From: Hydrogenothermaceae bacterium
GTDB lineage: Bacteria > Aquificota > Aquificia > Aquificales > Hydrogenothermaceae
Assembly (NCBI GenBank): GCA_026985705.1
Contig: JALSPY010000264.1
Coordinates: 1 to 7,485, forward strand
Reading direction: 5' to 3'
DNA length: 7,485 nucleotides
Within the stretch, counting starts at the first letter, position 1. Every line of letters begins with the position of its first letter. Shown piece after piece: positions 1 to 5,056 of this stretch. The notes below the pieces were generated by a model, which saw only the letters and a program-made list of their open reading frames with translations, did not search any database and had not been told where the DNA came from. Both the position numbers and the translations under genes were made by a program.

Positions 1-557
1 TCGGAAAGATAAGAAAGAAAAGTAAAGTTTTAATTGTTTCTTTGGGAAGAAATCTTATAGGTCAAAATAGATATATTGAAAATTTAACCGATTTAAGGAA
101 GATAATCTCTTTAATTTTTGAAGGAAGAATAAAAAATTTAATAATTTTTGGTGAAGACATTTTAGAGCATTTTGAAACTAACTATCTAAAAAGTTTATTT
201 ATAAATCTAAATAATATAATTAGTATTACTCCTTTTTATGACGGGTTAGCTCAAATCAGTGATATAGCTGTAGGCTCTTCTTTATGGATGGAAGAAAAGG
301 GTTCTGTTGACACATGGAGAGGAAAGGTATGTTTAAGTGCAAGTATACAAACCCCCATCACAGAGGATTACATTGTCTCTAGAATTAACGAGCTTATAAA
401 AAATAAAGAGGAGAAGGTTAATATAGATTTAAGTTATATTCCAGTAAAAGATGAAGGATATATATATCCAACTGTAGAGTTAGAAAAGTTCAGCTATTTT
501 TCTAAAAGGTCTGAAAACATAAATAAACTCTTAGATAAAAGAAAAATAAAAGTTTAA
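1..557 (+). CDS. Molybdopterin-oxidoreductase / NuoG-like protein, C-terminal part (5' end outside window)
   Basis: The reading frame is open from the window edge (first full codon at base 3) to TAA at 555-557, giving 184 visible residues, so the start lies upstream. The first possible internal start, a TTG at 42, is inside the domain. Seen: a FGED segment (visible residues about 50-53) and then, encoded by 258-329, a stretch with ISDIAVGSS, an EEKG turn and DTWRGKV. This pattern follows the family sequence 'ADVVLPA...EKEGTFTNTEGRV' of molybdopterin oxidoreductases, formate dehydrogenase alpha and NuoG. About 75 residues follow, Lys/Glu-rich, with no recognisable C-terminal molybdopterin-dinucleotide domain. 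That argues for a NuoG-like or FwdB-like member rather than a full formate dehydrogenase. It is the only + strand gene and converges on mobA, which makes the cofactor such enzymes use. The superfamily is fairly secure; the exact enzyme is not. Confidence 0.6.
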   Translation, partial: GKIRKKSKVLIVSLGRNLIGQNRYIENLTDLRKIISLIFEGRIKNLIIFGEDILEHFETNYLKSLFINLNNIISITPFYDGLAQISDIAVGSSLWMEEKGSVDTWRGKVCLSASIQTPITEDYIVSRINELIKNKEEKVNIDLSYIPVKDEGYIYPTVELEKFSYFSKRSENINKLLDKRKIKV

Positions 558-1159
558 AATTTTTCTAAAAGTTTTTGATACTGTTCTGGAGTGTTTACAC
601 TAAAGTAGCTTCCTAATGCTTTATCTATAATTTTTATCTCCTCTTCATACACATACTTAACATTGAGTTTATCAATCCAAGCAAAGAGGGAATTTTTTCT
701 TTGATTAAAGTATATATCTTTAGCAATTTCTAAAGTATTCTTTTTATATATAGTATTAATAGGTTGATATTTACCGTTTATAACTGGAATTATGCAATCA
801 TAATCTTCTAGAATAGATTGAAAATATGGAATAATCTTTCCTTTAAAAAGTGGAGTATCACAGGTTAGAAGAAAAAAGCTATCTGTTTCTATTTCGTTAG
901 CACAGCTTACAACAGCATTTAAAGGTCCTCCAAATTTATCTATATCTTTAATAAATTTAACAGGTTTATTTAGAAAAGTTATTTCATCTCTGTATAAATC
1001 TTCAGGTTTGTTAATTGAAAGTATTATTTCATCAACGAAATCTTGTATCTCTTTAAGAATTGTTTTTAAAAAGGTATTCCCTTTATACTTAAGAAAAGCC
1101 TTATCCTTTCCCATTCTTTTACTCTGTCCACCAGCTAAAAGAACTGCTGTTATACTCAC
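554..1159 (-). CDS. mobA: Molybdenum cofactor guanylyltransferase MobA
   Basis: 201 residues, the usual length for MobA. This cytoplasmic enzyme transfers GMP from GTP to Mo-molybdopterin, giving the guanine dinucleotide cofactor. The GTP-binding loop LAGGQSKRMGKDKA is at residues 8-21, including the signature G-G-x-S-x-R-M-G-x-D-K. A GGPLNAV segment is at 77-83, the metal-binding CDTP at 100-103 (Asp101), and the closing FSVNTPEQ at 186-193, matching the family's C-terminal NxNTPE. The start is GTG at 1159. Its first bases overlap the TGA of the upstream hepT-like gene (GTGA, 4 bp), so translation is probably coupled. The stop shares TTAA (554-557) with the convergent molybdoenzyme-like gene. 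A MobA-like NTP transferase with another substrate cannot be excluded, but the neighbour supports MobA. Confidence 0.88.
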   Translation of the reverse strand: MSITAVLLAGGQSKRMGKDKAFLKYKGNTFLKTILKEIQDFVDEIILSINKPEDLYRDEITFLNKPVKFIKDIDKFGGPLNAVVSCANEIETDSFFLLTCDTPLFKGKIIPYFQSILEDYDCIIPVINGKYQPINTIYKKNTLEIAKDIYFNQRKNSLFAWIDKLNVKYVYEEEIKIIDKALGSYFSVNTPEQYQKLLEKF

Positions 1160-1611
1160 AGTAAATTTCTTCTCCTTAAATATTCCTCTATACTTTTTAA
1201 TGTTTCTTCAAATAAATGTATCATTTCTATAGCCATCAAAATCTCGTTTTTCATCTCTTCAATTTCTCCAGGATATTCATGAGTTAGTTTATTCCTTAAT
1301 TTTCTTATTCTTATCCAGTCATCAGAAGAAGTAATAATATTTAATTTTTCTAACTTATCTAAAATATCTATAAAACTCATATCCTCATAAAAATCACCTA
1401 TAACCATTAAAAATCTTCTAAACAGTTTCTGACCCATAAAATCTTGTAATTTTAAAAATCTATATATAAATGTGTCTATAACTTTTACAGTTTCAAAATC
1501 ATCTATATTAAAATTTTCTACTAATCCTTTTTCCTTAATTTCATTAGAAGCCTTTTTTAATCTGTCTAGATGAAGATATGCTATGTTTAAGTTTTCTTTA
1601 AATATTTTCAA
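1156..1611 (-). CDS. hepT: HepT-like HEPN ribonuclease toxin
   Basis: 151 residues, predicted mostly helical. The HEPN catalytic motif R-x4-H-x-Y is visible as RNKLTHEY at residues 106-113 (Arg106, His111, Tyr113). In characterised HepT toxins the Arg/His pair performs RNA cleavage, and the motif Tyr is AMPylated by the partner MntA, which blocks the toxin. The gene directly follows the mntA-like gene with a TTGA overlap: TTG start at 1611, TGA of mntA at 1608-1610. An AAGGGG ribosome-binding site at 1619-1624 sits 7 nt from the TTG and supports this start; no ATG lies in frame upstream. Its own TGA overlaps the GTG of mobA. Known from the family: type VII toxin-antitoxin function. Inferred: activity here. 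It could instead act only as a non-toxic nucleotidyltransferase-binding subunit of the HI0074 kind. Confidence 0.8.
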   Translation of the reverse strand: MKIFKENLNIAYLHLDRLKKASNEIKEKGLVENFNIDDFETVKVIDTFIYRFLKLQDFMGQKLFRRFLMVIGDFYEDMSFIDILDKLEKLNIITSSDDWIRIRKLRNKLTHEYPGEIEEMKNEILMAIEMIHLFEETLKSIEEYLRRRNLL

Positions 1612-1922
1612 AGTAAAACCCCTTTTTCTCTAGCTTCTTTGTGTATACTTTTATCTTTTTTATTAGGAGATTTTACAACTAAATCAACTTTCCTTGTTAA
1701 ACCTCTCTTCTCAAGGATAGTTAAAAACTCTATTTCGTCTTTTATGGATATTTCTTTATCTGTTTCTACAAATATATCTATATCACCACCTTTTCTATTT
1801 ATATCAGCTCTACTACCAAACAGATAAACCTTACAGTTTTTTCCAAATATCTTCTTTGCTGTATTCTTAATTAAAAGAATGGACTTTAAATCTAATCTTA
1901 CCTTACTTAATTTATTTTTCAT
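1608..1922 (-). CDS. mntA: MntA-like minimal nucleotidyltransferase antitoxin
   Basis: 104 residues with the DNA polymerase beta-like nucleotidyltransferase signature. It reads LFGSRADINRKGGDIDIF: Gly36-Ser37, nine residues, then Asp47-x-Asp49. The third acidic residue is in KVDLVV (Asp80). The two Asp of DxD and the third Asp bind the catalytic metals. In characterised MntA/HepT pairs this enzyme AMPylates the HEPN toxin and neutralises it. The antitoxin-first order and the 4-bp overlap with the toxin are typical of the pair. The ATG at 1922 lies inside the 3' end of the znuA-like gene (11-bp overlap). Only a weak GTAAAG ribosome-binding site precedes it, so translation probably relies on coupling. 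The fold is clear; the antitoxin role is inferred from the partner. Confidence 0.82.
   Translation of the reverse strand: MKNKLSKVRLDLKSILLIKNTAKKIFGKNCKVYLFGSRADINRKGGDIDIFVETDKEISIKDEIEFLTILEKRGLTRKVDLVVKSPNKKDKSIHKEAREKGVLL
1619..1624 (-). promoter_or_regulatory. Ribosome-binding site deciding the TTG start of the hepT-like gene
   Basis: AAGGGG on the - strand lies 7 nt before TTG at 1611, inside the end of the mntA-like gene. It is the only Shine-Dalgarno-like stretch nearby. It fixes the start at the TTG that overlaps the mntA stop. Confidence 0.6.
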
Positions 1923-2820
1923 CTTTACTTAAACCCATATATATATTCTTCAATAGATTATCCATCATTTTTAAATAGCCTTTGCCCAAACCAAAAGGGT
2001 CTAGATAAATTGCATTAATACCAGCTTTCTTTAATAAATCTAAATATTTAGGATTATAGAACTGTTTTGATACAAAGATATACTTTATATTTTTTTCCTT
2101 TACAAGATTAGTTATGTGTAGGATATGTTTAATTGTTGGCTCTCTACCATGCCCTAACTCTATTACCGCTAAATATTCTAATGAAAAAGCTCTAGTCAAA
2201 TATGGATATAGGTAGTGATAAGAAATAAAATACCTATGTTTTAAACTTAGAAATTTATTTTTCCACCTTGTATACAGATTTACAGTTTTTAAAATAAAAT
2301 CAGAGTAATTTTTATAATAGTAATCTTTATTTTTTGGGTCTATCTTTATTAAAGTTTTATAGTATTTATCAGCTATTAAAATTGCTAGCCTTGGGTCTAG
2401 CCATATAGCAGGGTGAAAGGTTTCAGTATGGTGATGATGGTGTTTATCTTCTTCTTTATTATTAGAATGGTTATCTTCATCAAATTCGTATTCTCTTATT
2501 AATAGATTTTCAGGAATGAGATTACCAACATTTATAACTTTTCCATTTACAACCTTTAACAATGAGTTAACATTTGGCTCTCCAGAACCTAGATAAACAA
2601 AAATATCTGCATTACTTATCTTTTTTATATCTGAAATCTTATACTCATATAGATGAAATGATATATTTGGAGGAATAATATAACTAACATTAACCTTGTC
2701 TTTTCCTATCTCTTTAAAAATATCTGCAAGTGGTTTTACTGTAGTTATGACATTGACTTTGGCAAACACATCTAAAGAAAAAATAAGAAAAAAAAGTAAT
2801 ATTGAGCTTATCATTCTCAT
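1912..2820 (-). CDS. znuA: ZnuA-like metal ABC transporter substrate-binding protein
   Basis: 302 residues from the chosen ATG at 2820. It is a periplasmic zinc/manganese-binding protein of the cluster 9 (ZnuA/TroA) family, which delivers metal to an ABC transporter. The signal peptide spans residues 1-20, ending VFA before KVNVITT; there is no lipobox Cys. Likely ligands are His56 (SFHLYEY), His136 (HPAIWLDP, the family's H-x-x-W-L-D-P), His202 (SYHYLYPY) and Asp274 (YLDPFG). A charged His-rich loop at about 114-136 contains five consecutive His, a ZnuA hallmark that favours zinc over manganese. A start 13 codons further upstream is possible. It would put a non-signal sequence (CTLWYERKK) in front and lacks the GAGAGGA ribosome-binding site that precedes 2820. 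No permease or ATPase gene (znuB/znuC) is in the window. Confidence 0.85.
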   Translation of the reverse strand: MRMISSILLFFLIFSLDVFAKVNVITTVKPLADIFKEIGKDKVNVSYIIPPNISFHLYEYKISDIKKISNADIFVYLGSGEPNVNSLLKVVNGKVINVGNLIPENLLIREYEFDEDNHSNNKEEDKHHHHHTETFHPAIWLDPRLAILIADKYYKTLIKIDPKNKDYYYKNYSDFILKTVNLYTRWKNKFLSLKHRYFISYHYLYPYLTRAFSLEYLAVIELGHGREPTIKHILHITNLVKEKNIKYIFVSKQFYNPKYLDLLKKAGINAIYLDPFGLGKGYLKMMDNLLKNIYMGLSKDEK

Positions 2821-2830
2821 TTTTTTCCTC

Positions 2831-3130
2831 TCATACCATAAAGTGCATATCATCAACAAGTATGAAGCTTAATTTTGGAATTTTTCTCAATTTCATTTTT
2901 TGTCCTAGTAAGTGTCTTATATAAGGTTTAGCTTCGTTTAATTTTTCTAAAACATCCTGTCTGTCTTTTAATACAGATATATAAACCTTTGCTTCTTCTA
3001 AATCCTTACTTGTTTCTACTCTTAAAACTGAAACTATATTGTTCTGTTGGATAGGTAAGTCAACTAAAAAAATATTACTTAAAACTCTTTTCATTTCTGC
3101 GTTTATTCTTTCTCTTCTATGTTTAGACAT
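2831..3130 (-). CDS. rbfA: Ribosome-binding factor A (30S maturation)
   Basis: 99 residues forming the KH-like RbfA domain. The protein binds the immature 30S subunit and assists processing of the 16S rRNA 5' end. Visible family features are an N-terminal R-R-E-R-I-N-x-E helix, VLRVETSKDLEEAKVYIS (residues about 35-52, the central strand/helix with the conserved S-x-D-L-x-x-A-x-V-Y-x-S), and a closing LRKIPKLSFILVDD. The C-terminus stops soon after the DD, so the tail seen in Escherichia coli is missing. Short RbfA proteins without it occur in other thermophiles, so no break is inferred. The ATG at 3130 has AGAGGT a few bases upstream. The gene starts 12 bp after the aminotransferase and is followed 10 bp later by the znuA-like gene, whose ribosome-binding site fills that gap. 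Confidence 0.85.
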   Translation of the reverse strand: MSKHRRERINAEMKRVLSNIFLVDLPIQQNNIVSVLRVETSKDLEEAKVYISVLKDRQDVLEKLNEAKPYIRHLLGQKMKLRKIPKLSFILVDDMHFMV

Positions 3131-3142
3131 TTCATACCTCTT

Positions 3143-4198
3143 CTATATATTTTTTATAACTTTCTTTACAGTTGAAATAATATAATCAATCTCATTATCA
3201 GTAAGAGCAGGATGGACAGGAATAGCAAATATATCTCTAGTAAGCTGTTCAGCAAATGGACAGTCTAAATGTTCTGCATTTCTTAATTGATGTAATGTGT
3301 ATTCATAATAAATTCTTGCTCCTATTCCCTCCTGAACTAATTTTTCCACAATTTCATCCCTTTTTGGATGTCTTAAAGCGTATATATGATAAACATGTTT
3401 TCTACCCTCAAACTCTCTCGGTATCTCTAAACCCGGTAAATCTTCAAACTCTCTATTATAAAGTTGAGCTATACTTCTTCTTTTCTCATTATATTTCTCA
3501 AGTTTTTGTAATTGCCAATATCCTATCCCAGCTTGAAATTCTGTAATTCTTAAATTTAATGCTGGGTGATTTCCAAACTCAATCCAGTTAGATATTTTTT
3601 CATCTAAGTTTGGATCTTTAGTTAAGATAGCTCCACCTTCTCCCATTGCAACATTTTTAGAAGCATAAAAACTAAATGCAGCTATATCACCTAAACTTCC
3701 AACTTTTTTTCCTTTGTATTCAGCTCCATGTGCTTGAGCTGCATCTTCTAAAATTAGGATATTTTTTTCCTTACAAAGCTCTTTTATTCTATCCATATCT
3801 GCAGATTGACCGAAAAGATGAACTGGTATTACTGCCTTTGGTGAGAATTTTTCAATAGCTTCTTCTAATGCATTAACATTTATACAATAATCATCTCCAA
3901 CATCAACAACAACTGGAGTTCCACCTGCAAGTATTACTGCATCGATAGTCGCCATAAAACTAAATGCAGGGACTATAACTATATCTTCTTTTTTCTCTAT
4001 TCCTATTGCCTTTAAAGATATATATAAAGCAGCTGTTCCACTACATACAGGATGACAGAAACCAGAGCCTATATAATCTCTAAATGCTGTTTTAAACTTT
4101 ATAGTCCATTTTCCTCTTGTTATCTGTCCAGATTTTATTATTTCTAAAACTGTGTTTTCTTCTTCCTTACCAAATACAGGCTTTATGATAGGTATCAA
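3143..4198 (-). CDS. DegT/DnrJ/EryC1/StrS-family PLP-dependent aminotransferase
   Basis: 351 residues, a full-length member of the family that transaminates keto-sugars linked to nucleotides. Seen: the PLP phosphate-binding CSGTAAL at 52-58; EDAAQAHGAEYKG at 151-163, whose Asp contacts the PLP pyridine; and the Schiff-base lysine in SFYASKN (Lys181) followed by the diagnostic GEGGAI (186-191). The substrate cannot be told from sequence, and no sugar nucleotide or cell-wall genes lie nearby; it heads a run into rbfA. The start is TTG at 4198, 7 nt after a strong AGGAGGA. The only in-frame codons between them (ATT GAT) are not usual starts. A TATAAT box lies just upstream. Possible roles are surface polysaccharide, lipopolysaccharide or glycan biosynthesis. 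Confidence 0.88.
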   Translation of the reverse strand: MIPIIKPVFGKEEENTVLEIIKSGQITRGKWTIKFKTAFRDYIGSGFCHPVCSGTAALYISLKAIGIEKKEDIVIVPAFSFMATIDAVILAGGTPVVVDVGDDYCINVNALEEAIEKFSPKAVIPVHLFGQSADMDRIKELCKEKNILILEDAAQAHGAEYKGKKVGSLGDIAAFSFYASKNVAMGEGGAILTKDPNLDEKISNWIEFGNHPALNLRITEFQAGIGYWQLQKLEKYNEKRRSIAQLYNREFEDLPGLEIPREFEGRKHVYHIYALRHPKRDEIVEKLVQEGIGARIYYEYTLHQLRNAEHLDCPFAEQLTRDIFAIPVHPALTDNEIDYIISTVKKVIKNI

Positions 4199-4204
4199 AT
4201 CAAT

Positions 4205-4211
4205 TCCTCCT
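4205..4211 (-). promoter_or_regulatory. Strong ribosome-binding site for the TTG start of the DegT-family gene
   Basis: AGGAGGA on the - strand lies 6-7 nt upstream of TTG at 4198 and fixes the non-ATG start. Its first bases fall within the inner arm of the 8-bp inverted repeat at 4208-4252, so it might be masked in read-through transcripts. Confidence 0.7.
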
Positions 4212-4252
4212 AGATTATTAAAACCTAAATTATTATAAGGCTTTATCTAGGA
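4208..4252 (-). repeat. Inverted repeat overlapping the ribosome-binding site of the DegT-family gene
   Basis: A perfect 8-bp inverted repeat, TCCTAGAT at 4208-4215 and ATCTAGGA at 4245-4252, is separated by 29 bp. The gene-proximal arm covers part of the AGGAGGA ribosome-binding site, and the TATAAT box lies in the loop. With such a long A+T-rich loop the structure may be weak. Function is inference only. Confidence 0.4.
4232..4237 (-). promoter_or_regulatory. Candidate -10 box for the degT-rbfA-znuA-mntA-hepT-mobA run
   Basis: A perfect TATAAT on the - strand lies 33 bp upstream of the TTG start, in the 67-bp gap after yidD. No good -35 is found 16-18 bp upstream (CTTTCT is poor), and in an A+T-rich genome TATAAT occurs by chance. 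Position and gap make it a plausible promoter for the six-gene run. Confidence 0.4.
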
Positions 4253-4265
4253 TTAGAAAGAATTT

Positions 4266-4475
4266 TTATGGATAATCAACTCCACCTTTTGAAAATGGAT
4301 TACATCTCAAAACTCTCCAGACAGCTTTTAATAAACCCTTTATCACTCCGTATTTTTCTACAGATAAAATTGCATAGTCTGAGCAGGAAGGATAGTATCT
4401 GCAACTTGCAGGGTAAAGTGGAGATATAAATTTTTGATAAAGCTTAAGAAAAGTTATCACTGCTTTTTTTATCAT
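4266..4475 (-). CDS. yidD: Membrane protein insertion efficiency factor YidD
   Basis: 69 residues, the usual length. YidD is a small membrane-associated protein that helps YidC/Sec insert inner-membrane proteins. The whole family pattern is present: an N-terminal amphipathic helix, SPLYPASCRYYPSCSDYA (residues 18-35, Cys25 and Cys31), the AVWRVLRCNPFSKGGVDYP end (Cys58) and the conserved basic helix between. The ATG at 4475 has GGAG about 10 nt upstream. It follows rnpA in the conserved rpmH-rnpA-yidD order. If the rnpA frame is shifted by -1 (see the A-run at 4524-4532), rnpA extends to 4444 and overlaps the start of yidD by 32 bp. The usual next gene, yidC, is absent; a DegT-family aminotransferase follows instead. 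Confidence 0.93.
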   Translation of the reverse strand: MIKKAVITFLKLYQKFISPLYPASCRYYPSCSDYAILSVEKYGVIKGLLKAVWRVLRCNPFSKGGVDYP

Positions 4476-4532
4476 TTAAGACTTTCTCCAAACTTTTCTT
4501 TAACTCATCTGAAATTTCATTACTTTTTTTTT
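4444..4532 (-). other. A9 slippery run and -1-frame continuation of rnpA
   Basis: On the - strand, bases 4532-4524 are nine A in frame as AAA AAA AAA. Reading the last A twice (a -1 shift, or one extra A in the mRNA) continues as AGT AAT GAA and so on, for 26 codons to TAA at 4446-4444. This encodes a Glu/Lys/Leu helix expected at the RnpA C-terminus. The shift could be ribosomal -1 slippage, RNA polymerase slippage on the A-run, a genuine one-base deletion, or a homopolymer sequencing error. No Shine-Dalgarno-like stimulator is seen just upstream. Confidence 0.6.
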
Positions 4533-4808
4533 AAGTAAAGTTTTATTAGCAATAATAACTATATCTACCTGCCCACTTAACAAAATATGATTTTTCTTTA
4601 AAAGAAGGCGAAGAGCCTCTTTTAATATTCTTTTAACTCTGTTTCTTTCAACTGCCTTTTTAGAAATCTTTTTAGAAACGATAAAGGCAAATCTAAGATT
4701 TTTTTCTTTTGATGGAAGATAGAGAAACATAAAGTTTTTAGATTTTAAAACTTTACCTTTCTTTAAAACTTCCTTTATTCTTTTAGATTTTAAGGTGAGT
4801 ATCTTCAA
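4500..4808 (-). CDS. rnpA: Ribonuclease P protein component RnpA, C-terminus probably displaced by a frameshift
   Basis: As read, 102 residues. RnpA is the protein subunit that binds RNase P RNA and helps mature tRNA 5' ends. Seen: FAFIVSKKISKKAVERN leading into the family signature RNRVKR (residues 55-60), followed by ILKEALRLLL, and VDIVIIAN at 81-88. The last seven residues (VMKFQMS) do not look like RnpA. They follow three Lys codons made of nine consecutive A. A -1 shift there replaces them with SNEISDELKKSLEKVLNDKK plus six more residues and ends at TAA 4444-4446. That gives 121 residues and the expected amphipathic C-terminal helix. The TTG at 4808 is the only start possible: the frame runs straight back into the rpmH stop three codons earlier. 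It has no real ribosome-binding site, so coupling to rpmH is likely. Confidence 0.9.
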   Translation of the reverse strand: MKILTLKSKRIKEVLKKGKVLKSKNFMFLYLPSKEKNLRFAFIVSKKISKKAVERNRVKRILKEALRLLLKKNHILLSGQVDIVIIANKTLLKKKVMKFQMS

Positions 4809-4814
4809 CTCTGA

Positions 4815-4955
4815 TTAAACAGCTAATCTTTTTCTTCCCTTTCTTCTTCTTCTAGCTAAAATTTTTCTTCCAGCTTTAGTTCTCTTTCTAGCTAAGAAAC
4901 CAGAAGTTCTTTTTCTTTTCTTATTTGAAAGTCTGTTCTTTATCTTTTCAGCCAT
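4815..4955 (-). CDS. rpmH: Large ribosomal subunit protein bL34
   Basis: 46 residues, translated from ATG at 4955 to TAA at 4815-4817. L34 is a small, very basic protein of the 50S subunit. The family core is evident: KRKRTSGFLARKRTKAGRK at residues 13-31, then ILARRRRKGRKRLAV to the end, matching the universal G-F-x-x-R...T-x-x-G-R-x-x-L-x-R-R-R-x-K-G-R pattern. A strong AAAGGAGGT site lies about 5 nt before the ATG. It is the first gene of the rpmH-rnpA-yidD block; the rnpA TTG follows only 6 bp after the stop and in the same frame. A weak -10-like TAATAT lies about 20 bp upstream of the ATG, with no convincing -35. Confidence 0.96.
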   Translation of the reverse strand: MAEKIKNRLSNKKRKRTSGFLARKRTKAGRKILARRRRKGRKRLAV

Positions 4956-4984
4956 TTTTACCTCCTTTAATATTAGTATTAATT

Positions 4985-5045
4985 AAAAAAGGGACATACC
5001 AATATAAAAAAAATGCGAGTTAAATCCTTATGGTATGCCCCTTTT
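4985..5045 (-). terminator. Rho-independent terminator after atpE
   Basis: In the - strand transcript AAAAGGGGCATACCA (5045-5031) pairs with TGGTATGTCCCTTTT (5001-4987), making a 15-bp stem that runs into a U-run of six. One pair is G.U (5038/4994); on the + strand the same position is an A.C mismatch. The hairpin is therefore built for the - strand and ends the atpB-usp-atpE transcript. The loop is long (29 nt, 5002-5030) and itself holds eight consecutive T. In the rest of the 101-bp gap, only the rpmH ribosome-binding site stands out. Confidence 0.8.
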
Positions 5046-5056
5046 GATATTCTCTA

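Noticed and set aside
540..566. Inverted repeat AGAAAAAT/ATTTTTCT around the shared stops as a bidirectional terminator
   Set aside because: The stem has almost only A-T pairs over 8 bp with an 11-bp loop, which is too weak to call and expected by chance in such A+T-rich sequence.
1008..1232. Open frame on the + strand across the mobA/hepT junction
   Set aside because: It is antisense to two well-supported genes and has a low-complexity hydrophobic translation caused by reversed Lys/Glu codons.
1639..1827. + strand open frame opposite the mntA-like gene
   Set aside because: It is antisense to the intact nucleotidyltransferase motif; its Ser/Phe/Leu-rich translation is an artefact of the opposite strand.
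2821..2859. Thirteen-codon upstream extension of the znuA-like gene
   Set aside because: It would overlap rbfA and put a charged non-signal sequence before the signal peptide. The GAGAGGA site fits the ATG at 2820.
2831..2870. Frameshift at the end of rbfA
   Set aside because: The protein ends early compared with Escherichia coli, but neither other frame continues with RbfA-like sequence, and short RbfA proteins are normal in some thermophiles.
3256..3858. Two + strand open frames opposite the DegT-family gene
   Set aside because: They are antisense to a complete conserved enzyme, with no start signals and no recognisable domain.
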